Source: Conidiobolus incongruus B7586 (taxonomy: Eukaryota; Entomophthoromycota; Entomophthoromycetes; Entomophthorales; Conidiobolaceae). From it: a stretch of 41,248 bases of DNA. The stretch lies in the NCBI GenBank assembly GCA_000697335.1, contig JNEM01010315.1, positions 1-41,248 on the forward strand. The letters are read 5' to 3'. Numbering within the stretch: position 1 is the stretch's first letter; each line of letters starts with the position of its first letter. The notes beneath the pieces were generated by a model, which was not told the DNA's origin, did not search any database, and saw only the letters and a program-made list of their open reading frames with translations. The position numbers and the translations under genes are program-made. This document shows, in pieces, positions 23,796 to 37,240 of this stretch.

Positions 23796-24334
23796 TTTAT
23801 TTTATAATTATTTTAAACTTATTATTCAATGAAATTTATAATTTAATCATAATAATCGAATTATTTTTAAATTATTGTGTGGGATTAAATTTAATAGTTA
23901 AATTTTTATGGGATGATTCTGTTATAAATATTATTAAATATTAAATTATTAAATTATTAAATTAATGTCAAAATTTTTTTTTATTATTTTTAAAGATTTT
24001 TTTTTAAAATATTAAAAAGTTAAAATATAAACAGATTAAAATGATGTAATCATATAACAGAATATTTAAAATAATATATATCTTATTAAAAATTATAGAT
24101 TAGAGAATAATAGATTAAATTAATAATAGATAATATATAATCAAGATATAAAAAGGTTATATGTGTATAGTCACAATAAAGGAATAGAGTGAAGTAAATA
24201 GAGATAAAAATTGAAATTAATTTAAAATTGAAACTATAATTTATAAATTATTCAATTTAAATATGTAGAATTAAATTGCAGTAATTTCATTATTAAATTA
24301 ATTTTCAAGTCGTATTTTTTGGAAATATAATCAA
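23796..24334. other. AT-rich spacer
   Basis: About 540 bp between the prefoldin gene start and a plus-strand tRNA. Very AT-rich, with nothing recognisable. Confidence 0.5.
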
Positions 24335-24406
24335 TCCGATATGGTCCAGTGGTTAGGATTTCTCGCTTTCACCGAGACGGCCAGGGTTCGATTCCCTGTA
24401 TCGGAG
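24335..24406 (+). tRNA. tRNA-Glu (UUC)
   Basis: Third identical 72-nt copy and the only one on the plus strand. It is followed within a few bases by TTTTT (24412-24416), a Pol III terminator. Confidence 0.97.
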
Positions 24407-27400
24407 TACTATTTTTAAGCTAATCACTTTATTTTCTCTTTTTTATTTTTTCAATTTTTAATTTTAGCTTTGTAATCTTAATTTTATATGTTTTACATAC
24501 TTGGTAAATTGATGAATGATATATAATTTCAAATAGAAATTTGTATAAATAGCATGAGGCTTAAGTTTATTTCAATAATGGCAATAAATTTGTCACACTC
24601 CATTGTATTATAAGTTCCCCAGTGTTTTTGTTTCAATTAATAATATTATTAATTATGTAATTAATGTAAATAATTTCAAAGTTCATGTCATCAAACTAAT
24701 TTATAATATTTATTTTTTTATTTACTATATATTGTGAACAATATATAATTTAATATTTACCATTTAAACATGCTTTGAATATTATATTTTTTTATGATTT
24801 TGTCAAGATTGTAAAATCTGATCAATAAAACAATTAAGTTTGTATATAAATTCCAAATTACAGACTCATTAAATTATTAATAGACGCTTATTCTGAATAC
24901 TTGATAAAAATTGAGAGTATATTTTGAAAGTACTTAATATATTTATTTTACTCAAAATATTTAAAACGAATATATTGTTGAAATTCATCATTATAAGATT
25001 TTTAGCAAATTGATTTTACAAATAAAACCCAAATTTTCAACCTCAGTTATCACTATTTGGACTTTTTCAACTCATAATTAAATCAGAATAAAAAATTAAA
25101 AATATTTAACTGCAAGTTTTTATTTCAAACAAATAATGTATATATCTAATATATTATAACAAAATAATGGTATTTTTAATTACTGATTAAAGATAAGTCG
25201 AGAGTTAAGTAAAATCCAATGAAAAATAATAATTTTGTTGAGTTACTGCAATTTTAAAGATAACAAGATTAATCTGGAAATACCAAATGCTATTTTATAT
25301 TTAGAGAGCGCAAAATATATCCAATACCTCATTGTTTAATTATAAACCATGTATAATATATTTAATAAAACCGAATTCAACCAATACTTAGTGAAATGTT
25401 TCATTAATTAAAAAAACTATATTCTAATATTGTAATTGAACTGAAAATAATATTGGTAAATCATTTAAAATATTAATGTAAAATTCTGCAATACGATTAA
25501 ATATGCATTTTTTATTTGATATATATTTAATCAATATTAGAAAAATAATATCTTTATTATTTTTAATTACTTTTTAAAAACCTAGCACAATATTTTGTAG
25601 TAAGTTTTCAATAATCTAATAATTGAATTTATTATATTGAACTTGGTGTTAATCTGATTACTGATATATATAATATCAAGAATTTTAATTCAATCAATTT
25701 TATTATAATCATAGTCTTAATATGAATAATTTTTGAATTTTCAATTTTCAATTTTTACAAATTATAAATATGTAAATATTTAAAAAGATTTGAAAATTTA
25801 ATAATATCAATTTTATATAATATTTATAATTATCAAATACCTTGATATTTTCAATATTTTGAAAATTTTTAGCAGGTTATAAATTATATTAATATTATTA
25901 CAGAATACATCTTCATATTAAAGGTCAATCAGTTAAATTGTTACAGATAAGATATCATCATTTGTAAATAACTACTCAAATATATATTTTTCAAAATATC
26001 TAAATAATTTGACTAAAATTTTTGTATAATTGAACCAATTGCTCAATTAGCTTAAGGATATTATAATTTTGCTTCAATTGTAAATAGGTCACAACTATCA
26101 AAATATTCAAAATCTCTCTATCCAATTACATATTAAATAATTGTTATGACTATATAATGAGATAATAAATTCATAATCATATATTATCATATACAGGAGA
26201 ACATTGTAATTTTTCAGTTTGGTAATAATTAAAATATATAACTAATTAATTTATTATTTTTAATAAAAAGTTCAATTTTTTTAATTTTTATAAAAATATA
26301 ATATAAAAATAATTCAGTAATTTTGATAATATTAATATAAAATAATAATAAATTATATTATTATTATTTTTTCTTTATAATTTTTAAAAGGTTTTAATGT
26401 ATTCAGATTTGGTAATTTATAAAAGGTTGACTTTAAAAATAAATCAAAATATAATTTAGATTATCAATTGTTTTTCAGTAACTGATTGTATTTGAAAATT
26501 GAGCTAATACTGTAATAAAATCGTATACTGCAGTAAAATTAAGATAAAGTTTTGATATCTGTTGCTTTAGATTATTCATATATTATTAAATTAAACAAAA
26601 TTATAACATTAAAATATTAAGTTATAAACCAAATTGATAGCATCAAATATTCAAGGAAACAATACTATAGCTTAATCTCTTAGCACTTTGATATGTTAAT
26701 AATTATTTTTTCAATAATATTATTTAAAATAATCTCTTTATATTAGAATTTCTGAGAATGAGGTTGATTATAAGACAATGGAGTAAATAATTTTGACTCT
26801 GAGTCTGATGGCAGTTGAATCAAAGTTGGCATATACTAATATATTTATATATGCCTCAGTATGTTAATCTTTCTGCACTTTCATTATATTAGGTTATACA
26901 TAAAAGAATCAAGGTAAAACATTCTTAATATTTTATTTAATTATGTCCTTATATCTACACAATTTTAATTTGGTTAATTTGAATGATGCAATTTTGAGTC
27001 ATTGATAAATGCTTTAGTCTAAATATCAATTGTTGATTTGATCAGATTTGTTTACCAAATTATCGGTGATGAAATCAAAAATTACTGTTCTAAGCTGATT
27101 AAATTCCAACTACTAAGGTTATTTCTATTAAAGATATTAATACAATTTGAATAACATTTTTTAAAATATTTAAAAATTTTAATATAATGACATCTATCAC
27201 TAATATTATTAATTAATTAATTAATCAATTTTTCACCTATTGATATGATTGAATAATAAAAATATAAACTGTAAATTCTCAAATTTCAGTTCATTAATTT
27301 AATGATCAAAATTACAGTTTTTATACTATAAAAATCTAAATTCGTTCAATACATTCTATTTTACTTGACTTTGTCTTAACCATATATGATTATATATCAA

Positions 27401-27815
27401 GTAAATGCTCAAAGACTTTAAAACTCTAAAATAAATTTAAAAAATTGTAAATAATATAGTATTTTTCCTAGTTAAAATTTGCCAAATTGATAAAATTTCC
27501 AATTATAGGAACCGGTCCTACCCTTAACTAACTTGGGATTCAATACTTATCACTTATAATATTAGTTAATATTAAAGAAATATGATTTGCTTAAAAATTC
27601 ACCCTTAGAGTGAGAAAAATTTATTAATAATAAATAGATTAAAATTAGTAATTAAGTGTCTGAATTTTCCCATTTATTGAAATTATGAAGACGGGTATAA
27701 ATGAGTGAATTTTCCTACCAATTCTAAATTAATTTTAATCCTAAATTATTATCAATTTTTAATTAATTTTACTTTGTTTTTTTTAATTGGTATTTAATAA
27801 GTGTATTTTTAAAAC
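24407..27815. other. long AT-rich intergenic stretch
   Basis: About 3.4 kb without a credible frame. CpA and TpG are common here, unlike in the block at the right end of the window. Near 26828-26855 an 8-bp stem encloses a 12-nt AT loop, of unknown meaning. I see no repeats or RNA genes. Confidence 0.55.
27696..27702 (+). promoter_or_regulatory. TATA-like element upstream of RBR ligase gene
   Basis: TATAAAT lies 114 bp before the start codon in a locally less AT-biased context (ACGGG just before it). It is a plausible core promoter but not proven. Confidence 0.3.
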
Positions 27816-29462
27816 ATGGATGACGAAGATTTTATGTACTCTGACGACAATGAATATAACGACGATTATTTGGAGTCGGAAGACCCTCAATTCGATGATA
27901 TGGACTATTTAGAAGATTACATTCATAGTTCAAACCCCAGTGGTAACACTGGTGACTCGAAGAAAAAAGCTCATATGGTCGACTATCAATCTTATGACTT
28001 TAACTGGGTTCAACAAAAACAATTGGAAGAAGCCAAACATGTCTCCGACATATATGGCCTTTCAATAAACACTGCTACCACATTACTGCGCCAATTCAAA
28101 TGGAAGAAAGAACGTCTTCTCGAAATGTTGGCCGAGGACCCCGATACAGTCCTCTCCAAGAGCGGAGCTATTGCCGATTCAGATTCTAAAGGATGTAATA
28201 TTGATGAAATGATCCCCGGATTTTTGTGTCCAGTTTGTTATAATGAAGATTCTAGCGTAAAATCTGTCAAACTTCCTTGTGGTCACAGATTCTGTATTGA
28301 ATGCTGTGAACATTATCTCAATGACAAGATTTTAGTTATGGAAGGACACGGTATTAAGTGCATGGAAGCTTGTTCTTATAGATTGGACGACTCTATTGTT
28401 AAAATGTTAGTCACTCCAGAAAGTTATAAGAGGTGAATATTTTATTTTTCGTTATTCTTTTATATACATTATTAACCATTAATCTTAGATATCAATATGC
28501 TGTTTGTAAGGCTTTTATTGAAGATAATGAAAAATTAAGGATTTGTACAGATGCTGAATGTCAAAATGTAGTTTATTGTCCCCTATCTTCTAACGATTTC
28601 AACATTATTGTCCCTTCTGTCAAGTGCCTCTCTGGTCATGAGTTCTGTTTTGGATGTGACAATGGTGAACACGGTCCTTGCCCCTGTTTAATTGTCAAAA
28701 CTTGGCTCAAGAAATGTGAGGATGACTCTGAAACAAGTAACTGGATTCATGCACATACCAAAGAATGCCCTAAGTGTTCATCCACAATTGAAAAGAATGG
28801 TGGCTGTAACCATATGACTTGTAGAAAGTGTTCTTATGAATTCTGTTGGATGTGCATGGGCGCTTGGAATATTCACGGACAGGCTTGGTACAACTGTAAT
28901 AGATATGATGATCAGAGCAGTAAGGATGCTAGAGATAAACAGGCTCGTTCTAGAGAAAATTTAGAAAGATACTTACACGTAAGTTAATTTTCAATAATTT
29001 TCCTTAATAATCTATTAACATTTTTTACTTATTTAGTATTATAACCGTTATATTAACCATATTCAAAGTGCTAAACTCGATGTCCAACTCTACCAATCCA
29101 CTGAGAAAAAGATGCAAGAAATTCAACAAGATCAGGCCATGACTTGGATTGAAGTACAGTTCATGAGACAGGCTGTTGATACCATTGTGACATGTCGTAA
29201 AACTCTCCAGTGGACATATGCTTTTGCTTTCTATCTCAAAAAGTCTAACATGACTCAAATCTTTGAAGACAATCAGAAGGACCTCGAGTATGCAACTGAA
29301 TGCTTAAGTGAACTCGTCGAAAGACCTCTTGAAAACGTCGATCTCAATGAATTGAAACGCCAGATCCAAGACAAGGCATATTACGTATCTAACCGAAGGG
29401 ATATCTTGCTTCAGGATACTGCCCAAGGTTTACTTGAAAACCGATGGGAATTTCTCCTTTAA
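27816..29462 (+). CDS. ARIH1: Ariadne-type RBR E3 ubiquitin ligase
   Basis: Three exons, 27816-28432, 28489-28978 and 29037-29462, with introns of 56 and 58 bp, give 510 residues. RBR ligases take ubiquitin from an E2 bound at RING1 onto a cysteine of RING2, then to the substrate; Ariadne members also work with neddylated cullin complexes. Domain order: very acidic N-terminus (1-35), a UBA-like region (about 66-107), RING1 (138-186: CPVCYNED, LPCGHRFCIECC), IBR (about 207-282: CTDAECQNVVYC, GHEFCFGCDNGEHGPC), RING2 (299-330: CPKCSSTIEKNGGCNHMTC), then the helical Ariadne domain with WIEVQFMRQAVDTI to the end. The catalytic cysteine of the family is Cys312 in GGCNHM. All zinc ligands I can check are present. 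The UBC4-type E2 at 11383 belongs to the class that serves such ligases; the two genes are not otherwise linked. Yeast Hel1 is the likely relative. Confidence 0.95.
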
Positions 29463-32400
29463 CTGAATCATCTTTACCTCTTTGTACTTTGTAAGCATTT
29501 AAATCACATCACCATTATTTTCATACAAGTTCAGCATCAACATCTTTCATCGCTAATTATTCCAATTTATATTTTTATTGATTATATATTTGTTTGTCTT
29601 CCCCCCTGATATCTTGAGTTTTTCTTCCATGTTGCTATTTTCACAAAGGTCATTGTACCAAACATATAATTTGACACTAAATGAAATAAAAATATTTTTA
29701 GGATGTATATATAGCTTTGTATATTCTTATGATTAATTATTTTTTGATACTATAAAGTAGGCAACTAATGTAAAATTCATTTTAATATTCATTGTATTCT
29801 TTTGAAATATAATAACTCAAAAGCATACTATTTTTTGAATGAAACAATTATTCAAATTATTTGAATCAAATATATTAAAATAAATAATTGAATCAAAAAT
29901 TGGAAAAAAATAAATTAAAATATAATTATATAATATATTATAAATTTATATAAATAAATCTTAAATTTTTATATTATTTCAAAATAATAAATTTTTATTA
30001 TGAATAATTTGAAGTGAAGATCAAAATTAAAAAAAAATTTAAATTGAACTAGAATAGTTAGAATAATTTAAGTTTCATATAATCTATTTTCAATTACATT
30101 AACTTAGTCAATAGTATATATATATATTCATATTGTCTATCTATCCTTACTATGATATTTATAAATTATTACTGTGATATTTATTATATTAGTTAGTGAA
30201 CTAGACAAATTCATTACCAATTATTATTAATTTTGTTTTATATCAATTAATGCCATTTATCTAAGGACTTGTATTATACAAAATTGATAAATATTATTAT
30301 TATTAAATTCTGATTATTGTTTCATTATTATTTATTCTATTTTATTGACAGAATGCAATTTTATTTTGATTATATTTGATATTGTGATATTCAATATATC
30401 ATTGTGGTGGCAATATACCCAAAAATACATTAAAAAAACAAAATATTCTCAATTTAATATTATTATTATTCATTAAATATAGCAATTCAACATAGTAATT
30501 TAAATTATCTAGAAATTAATTATTTTTATCAATACCAATAAAAGAAAAGTATTATTCCTATATTAATTCTATTGTATTAATTTTTAAAAATAGCTTTAAT
30601 AGCTAAGTAATTTATCAAATTCAGTTTACAAAAAATCATAATTATGTTAACAAATAAATAGAATGATTTGAACAAGGGAAAATAGTAGAAATTTTAGCAT
30701 AATATTTCTTAAATTTCCTAATTTGAAATACAAATTAAAATTAATATCATTATATTTCAAAGATATCTCATATTAAAACTATATAACAATTAAATTAATT
30801 ATAAACGCATTAATTGAATATATACAATGAAATAAAATATACATTATATTAAAAATTTCAAAACAAAATTAATCAGTAAATAAGTTAATATGTTCGAGGA
30901 AATCTATTCTAAGAAAATTTATAAAAGAGAAAAAGAAATTCTTGGGTAATATATTGTAAAACAATCATTAAATCACTTCATTCATATCTTTTATTGATAA
31001 AAGGGTATATATTTTTGATATTTTTAAAGATAAACAGAGGGTATCATTAAGGAATTAAATTTTTAACTTAATAGTTTTTTGATGTAATGAAAATTATATA
31101 ACAAATATTCAATGTTTCAAGGGTTAGAATTAGTAATCATATTGGTATTAATAAAATATTTAAATATATCCATTATCTTAATACTCAAATCATTGAATCT
31201 GATTCATCAAAATAATACTATTATATTATTTATTATATAGGCATATAGTAAAGCAAAAATTCTTTTTTTGATAGATTTTAAATCATCAAGATATTTAAAA
31301 AAAATTCGTGAGCATCAATTTAATCAGAAAGGTAATGAATGCTTAATTATAAACCCTGTATTAAGATTCAAGATGACATTTACAAAATTTAAAATAAATA
31401 TTCTTGATACTGACCACTTGCTTTGAAAAATCCTCAATTTGATTGGACACTAGATAATTTATTTTTTTTCTGTTTATTTTGTATAATAAAAATCAATTTA
31501 GGGTGTATATATAGTATTTGTACTCCTTGGCCAATAGATTCGTATAAAATTAAACTGAAATTATATATTGAATCATATTGAAATTTCAATAAAAATTTTC
31601 AAAATCATGTATTATTTAACAATAAGAATAAATATAGACATTTCAAACTGATAAAAGTATAATAAAGCAATTATATATCTTTATATTGATTAATAATACA
31701 CTATGTAAAGTTAAATTTAGCTTTGACAACTTCGATATAATACAAATGGTCAGCTTCAAGAGAATTAAATTTGTTTCATTATAATAAATGTAACAAAAGC
31801 TAATATCTATATTTAAGATATTATTAATCAGTATTTGAATGTGGAAAGATCTATATTGAGTCATCAAATCAAATATGTATAAACAAATTTTATTAACATC
31901 AAAAAAAAATTCAGGTTTTTACTAAACGTTGAAATTATTTAAAGGGTAGTCAACAAAAAAGCAGGTCTGAATTTCAACTTAAAAGCCAGTTTGTATCTTT
32001 TAAATAAAAATAGAATGCAAATTTAATCACCAAAGATATAATATAATATATTTTCAACATTTTTTAAAGGTTAGCTCAAAAATTGATTAGAACTAATAAA
32101 AATTTTAAAATCTCATCAGTTCCAATTAGGTATCAATATTTTGGCAAATTTGGCCATTAGATCGGTGCGATACAATCATAACCTCAGTTTTAAAAAATTA
32201 AAATTGTGTATTGTTTAGGTCAAATAAGGCGATATTGAGCAAAGTTCAAACAAAATTATTTAAGGAAGCCAAGATATTGAAATGAAACTAAAGCGTTGGA
32301 GGTATAGATGACCGAATTGTCTAAAGTCAGATTTGAAAGCCTTGGTGTATCAGAGTGAAACATTAAAAAGGGGAATTTTTGAGAGATATGAAAAAAATTA

Positions 32401-32908
32401 TGGAAATGATTATTGAGGCAACCAAGACAAGATAAAACCAGATCGCCTCCAATTAATACCTCAATAGAATATTATTGCAGATATATGGTTTGAAAAGAGA
32501 GAAGACTGCAATTTTTCAGTTCAAAATATAACAATACCAGTGACAAATAAAGAGAAAAAATACTTAAATAATAATTTAATTTTATATAAAGTTTTAATTA
32601 ATTGAAAAGCTATAATTTTTGGTATCGCAATTGATTTGGGATTTGCGAAAACTTGTAAAAAATATTAAATAAGATTATAGCATAAGTGTAATAGTGATGT
32701 GAAGATATAAAAAACTGGTTCAATTATGGTGGTTGAGGATGGATCGGTGTGTTCAGAATGATGAAGAAGCTAAGTCACAAAGTTCTGCGGTAGATAGGAG
32801 GATGGGTAGTGAGCTGTGAGGAACATATACATAATATAGATGTGTGGTGTGACAATATGACAAATAGATAATAAAATACTTAAGAGCGTATCGGTTCTTG
32901 GACGATAT
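29463..32908. other. long intergenic stretch
   Basis: About 3.4 kb. The left 2.4 kb is AT-rich and featureless. From about 31900 to 32880 the G+C content rises modestly and the strand is purine-rich (many AGA, GGA and GAA tracts), but all frames are broken and I find no convincing exon chain on either strand. It may hold an untranslated transcript or a decayed gene. Confidence 0.45.
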
Positions 32909-33914
32909 TTACATATCTTTAGACTTTAGGAAAACATCGCGCTGGATGAGAAGCTCGGTGAGCCAGCACTGCACCTGAGGGTGAAGCACTTTACTCTGTG
33001 TCGAGTCAAAGAAATCTTGGAGGTTGAGTTTTTCATCGGCTATAAGGAGTTCAATTAATACTTATTGGGAAAAGCTATCAAGCTTTGACTTACCTTTTTC
33101 GTATTCGAAAGCTTGGACAAGCATTTCAAACTTATCTAAATCCTTTACAAGCTTAGCTTCTGATGTAACATTATCCTCATACTCCTTCCAAAGTTGGAAA
33201 ATATTCTGAATAGGCAAAGAGTTGTCAAGGTTTTTGATGAAGGTTTGCATAGCCTCCTAAAGAATTATAAATAAATTTATATTATTTACACTTCAAATGA
33301 TTATACCATTTCAAGTTCTTGTTTTTTCTCTTTGCTGATACCTGAAGATGGTGCAATATCGCCCTAAATTTATGATAATTAAGTACAGAAATAATTTAAA
33401 TGATTGCTTGCTCGACTTACAACAATGGCTTCAGCTAAATCGTGTACAATGGCTATTTTAATACATCTAAAAAGATATAATATTAGAAATGTATTCAAAG
33501 TTGATAAATGAATTAGTATTTACTTGTCGCGATCGATAGTATTATCTTCAATCATCATAGCCATAATACCCATTCTATGCATGTGGTCGGCGATGGATTC
33601 GGGGTTTTTTACATGATTTTCAATCCATCCTGTACGTTTTATTTTCTGCTTGAAATTATGTTAATATAAATTCATTATAAAATATAATACAATTGACTCA
33701 GGCCAATTGAAATCGCAAATGAAATGATCATTACCTTGAGCTGTTCGATTTGATTGAAGAAGGAGAGTAATTTGATTGGATTAGACCACAAGTTAGTGGG
33801 TGCTGTAGTGTTCTTAGAATTTATATTGGTATGAAAATCGGCTCCATGTTGGTCGCCATTAGGAGGACGAGGCCCACAGTTAGTAGCGGTGGGATAGCAA
33901 TTTGTTTCGGTCAT
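32909..33914 (-). CDS. HD-domain phosphohydrolase, HDDC2/YGK1 family
   Basis: Six exons read from 33914 down: 33735-33914, 33524-33648, 33421-33466, 33307-33363, 33094-33256 and 32909-33039, giving 233 residues. The family (human HDDC2, yeast Ygk1, related to bacterial YfbR) are metal-dependent 5'-deoxynucleotidases acting on nucleoside monophosphates. Metal ligands are visible: His82 (IADHMHRMG), His110-Asp111 (IVHDLAEAIV) and the late Asp at 175/177 (KDLDKFEML). Flanking signatures LLSFFNQIEQLK, KRTGWIENHV, GDIAPSSGISKEKK and LWKEYED also match. The first 40 residues are a polar, Asn/Pro-rich extension of unknown role. Introns are 50-86 bp, with CTAA-type branch sites. The last exon is richer in G+C than the rest of the gene. 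Confidence 0.94.
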
Positions 33915-36254
33915 TTAAACCCTTTATGATTATTATATAATTTTAACCCTGATGGATTTTTGTTGGAGCTTCAAGTGAATGCTTACTTTGAAGTAATTTC
34001 ACTTAGGTAATGAATGAATGGGATTTGAAAATATTGTTTTAATCAATGTTTGAAATGCAAATTAAAAATCTTATCTAGTTTAAAATCACCCAATGAAGTT
34101 TAAAGATAGAGCGTTAAGTAAACTGATAAGGTGACACTTATGTAGTATAAATTCAATTCGAAATATGAAGAGAAGACAACACAATAAAATTAATTAACTA
34201 GAAGATATGAACAACAATAACACACCCCAATATTAATTTCAAGGTTTCAAGGTTTTGATAAGTGGTAGTATTTGGTATAAAGTGATAAGATGAAGCTTTG
34301 ATAAACCTTTAATCGAGAAAAAGAAAAAACTTGAGGAGACTCTATGGAAGAAAGGTTATAAAGAAAGATGAAAACCAATCAAGAGTAAAATGCTATAATC
34401 GAAAGTCGTATAAAGATAAATTAATCAATAATAACATAAGTAGATAAAATTAAATTCCATATTTGAAATTGATTTGGTCTAAATTGAAGAATGTGATTGG
34501 ATGATGATGATTGCAAATTGCATAATGATTGGAAATTCATTAAGTGATATTAGAACATTTCAATACTTGTTCAATTGTAACGTTACATTAGGATTTGAAA
34601 TGAATAGTTTGAAAATATCTTCCCATATCATGACATCTTCATCAATATAAGCAGCCAATCATTATTTACTGAATAATGTAAAATATCCCACAGATTAATC
34701 GATGAAATCATATTTTAATTGTTATCAATTTGGTTATGTCTATTTTATTGCAATTAGGAAGTGATATTTTGATTTACCACCCGCCTAATCCAAAGATGAA
34801 ATCATTGTAAATTAATTTTAAAATTTGAATTTTTACCCAAAATGACGATTAATTTAACCAAATCATTTTAAAAGTCAATAAAAAATTAATATAAATTCAA
34901 TATTCCCCTTAGTTTATCAAGTTATTAATATTTTAATCTTATCAAATCATAATATACAATTAACAAAAATATCAATTTTAAAAATTATTCAGATCCATTA
35001 TTATGATCAAATTCAATAAACTGATTAAAAAATCATACCAGTACAAACCTATTAAGGTTTAACTAAATTGAGTTAATCCAAATTGGCATAAACTGGCAAA
35101 CCCGAAATCAATTTATCATATTTACTTATTTAGGAATTGATTTTAAGTCCAATTAATTATTTTATCCTATTTAATCAAGTTCAAATTTTGATTGTAAAAC
35201 CCAAATTAGCAATTAACTCATCTTTGTAGGTAAACAGACTCATTAATTTTATTAAACCAGAGTAAGTTTTATTAATATATTTATATCATTGTTAGAAATA
35301 AAGAATGATATTTGAATCGGTATGATACCAATTGTTATCATTTAACATTCTTTAGTCTTGAAGGTGAATTTATGTTATGTAAAAAACGAAGATTAATGAT
35401 CAAATATTTAGCAAATAACAGATAAATAGTTATAAAAACTCATCCAAATGTACATATGTTATCATTGCCAAATTAAATTGTAACAGAAAATATAACACCA
35501 CCACTATTCCTTCGAAGAGCACAAAATATCACCATAATCACTCCAAGTGTCTTTTTGAATATCCAAAATAAATATTTATTTTACCAAAATACAAATTTGA
35601 TTATTTGAAAAACTGCTATCAAATCAAAAATTATGCAAATTTTCCAATATTTGAACCAATCAAATTGATTGAAATCAATTGAATATTCTAATTATAATGA
35701 AATCATCAGATGTGAAATTAATTCATCAAAGTTCAGCTGTTATTAAGTAAAAATATTATAAAAACGATCCTTTTATTAAATCTTTTATATTAATATCCTT
35801 CCATTCTTATTAAATTAATTGTACAAGTTCTGAAATGTTATTACTATTAATATATCATGATAATTACCTAGAGCCAACCAAATTTAAACATTGGATATCA
35901 GACTTTGTTTGATTGATGTAACTGTACATCTTCAATACTAATGATACATTAATCATTACCTACAAGTTAGATAATATAGATTATTATATGCAACCTTGAA
36001 AGAATAAAATTAACTTAAATTCATTGAACAATTAAATACCAGTTTTCAATCATCCACTATCACATTCCTCAGTAATAAGACAAGCTAGCATCATTTTACC
36101 CTATCATAAAACTCATTTTCCTTGCATTATCCACCATCATGAGACTTTATACTATCTTCAATCTACCCAATTAGTCATCTTTAGCCCTAATTTAAGCCAG
36201 CTTTAAAGAATTCTGCATAATGGAGGTGTTATTAGTATCAATTGATAGAAAGAT
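33915..36254. other. AT-rich intergenic stretch
   Basis: About 2.3 kb upstream of the HD-domain gene. No coding, RNA gene or repeat is visible. The HD-gene promoter must lie at the left end. Confidence 0.5.
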
Positions 36255-36305
36255 CCGAGTTTGATCGATTCCCCGCTTCTCAAGCTGTAAGCTGATCAAA
36301 CTTGG
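36255..36305. repeat. 12-bp inverted repeat (hairpin)
   Basis: CCGAGTTTGATC at 36255-36266 and GATCAAACTTGG at 36294-36305 pair at 11 of 12 positions around a 27-base loop that is itself C-rich. It stands just before the frame at 36302. It could be a transcribed hairpin or chance. Confidence 0.5.
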
Positions 36306-36574
36306 GATTAACATTTGCGATTCCAAAAATTCCTTTTACTGGAATTTTCACTATTTACACTATGCCCAGAAATTTAAATATTTTTAAAGGTTACCCAATA
36401 ACTTTTGTTTTATTTACATTTGCCGTTTTGGATTATTGTATAAATAATGGTAAATTTGGAATGGTTGCCAAGTACTCTGATACCATTTTCAGCTCTAATC
36501 AAATAATCAATTTATTTTTTAATAATGACATTATGAAATCATATTATTCTTTGGGTTTGAAATCAATGCTTTAA
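36302..36574 (+). CDS. possible exon or gene fragment, unrecognised
   Basis: An open frame of 90 codons with no ATG at its head; the first Met (in YTMPRNL) is at residue 21. The same frame is also open just upstream (36236-36292) apart from one TGA, and that part reads as ordinary protein (ERSEFDRFPASQ). The composition is balanced, with a hydrophobic middle (ITFVLFTFAVLDYCINNG), and unlike the poly-Lys/Asn junk frames elsewhere. It may be the last exon of a spliced gene or a young pseudogene. I do not recognise it. Confidence 0.3.
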   Translation: MGLTFAIPKIPFTGIFTIYTMPRNLNIFKGYPITFVLFTFAVLDYCINNGKFGMVAKYSDTIFSSNQIINLFFNNDIMKSYYSLGLKSML

Positions 36575-37008
36575 AATTTAGAGTTTTTTTCAAATTCAAA
36601 ACTGATTCACTCAACTTTTTGAATTAAATAAATTATATTGAATGTCGAAAAATATATAATAAAATTGAAAAATAGTAATTGGCCAAATACTAATAAATAA
36701 TAAAAATATCACCATTATAAAATACCTTTTTAGTATCAATGTTAAATCTGTCGCCCCTTTTAATTAATTTATGTTCGGCCTAATTAATCAAATATTCTTT
36801 TTCTCTTTTCATTATTTGATATTTGATTACTTTTTGGATATTTTTTCTTTGCAATGGTGAGGGGAATATGAATGTTAGACAAGAGAATTAAAGTGTTGGG
36901 TAATATATTAGAGAGGATCTTGATTTATTATACCATTTTTGATTTGGTGATTTAGTGCTATAAAGGTCACAATAAGAGATATTAGTATTAAGATTCCATT
37001 AATAAATC
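36575..37008. other. intergenic with a short coding-like stretch
   Basis: Mostly AT-rich. Between about 36730 and 36860 the minus strand shows a lysine- and arginine-rich reading (AEHKLIKRGDRFNIDTKK) bounded by a good acceptor and a donor; a GTAATC donor 51 bp upstream of that acceptor would make an intron of typical size. No start, end or family could be fixed, so it is only noted. Confidence 0.25.
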
Positions 37009-37240
37009 TTAACTCACAAATAATATTACAAGTTCAATAGGGGAATAAAAGAGAGGAACAATATATTTTGGCATAGTCAGGCTTTTCAGATTCGGATCGA
37101 TATACTACAAGAACAATAGATAGTTAGCAAAGCGCAGCATCTTTTCATCTGCGCAATCAATATGTAATAACTACCTGCTGTATACGATTTAACAACTGTT
37201 CTTTATATTCTTTACCTGCGGAAGTGGGAAGGGGGCATTT
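37009..37240 (-). other. possible small spliced gene, unrecognised
   Basis: A less AT-rich island. On the minus strand a frame ending GKEYKEQLLNRIQQ meets a donor at 37174. A 70-bp intron with a TGCTAAC branch 20 nt before its TTGTAG acceptor (37105) leads into 37009-37104, which reads YIDPNLKSLTMPKYIVPL and then a hydrophobic end to a stop. The join is in frame. The 5' end is not resolved. A perfect 6-bp hairpin (GCGCAG/CTGCGC, 37132-37154) lies inside the supposed intron, so an RNA gene is an alternative. Confidence 0.25.

Noticed and set aside
26828-26855. 8-bp inverted repeat in the long spacer
   Set aside because: Its inner half is alternating T and A, so pairing is cheap in this composition; no associated feature.
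31643-31867. 74-codon minus-strand frame
   Set aside because: Composition is that of AT-rich noise, with no splice partners or domain.
36255-36290. tRNA-like B box (GATCGATTCCCC) near 36264
   Set aside because: No acceptor, D or anticodon arm can be folded around it; the inverted repeat explains the sequence better.
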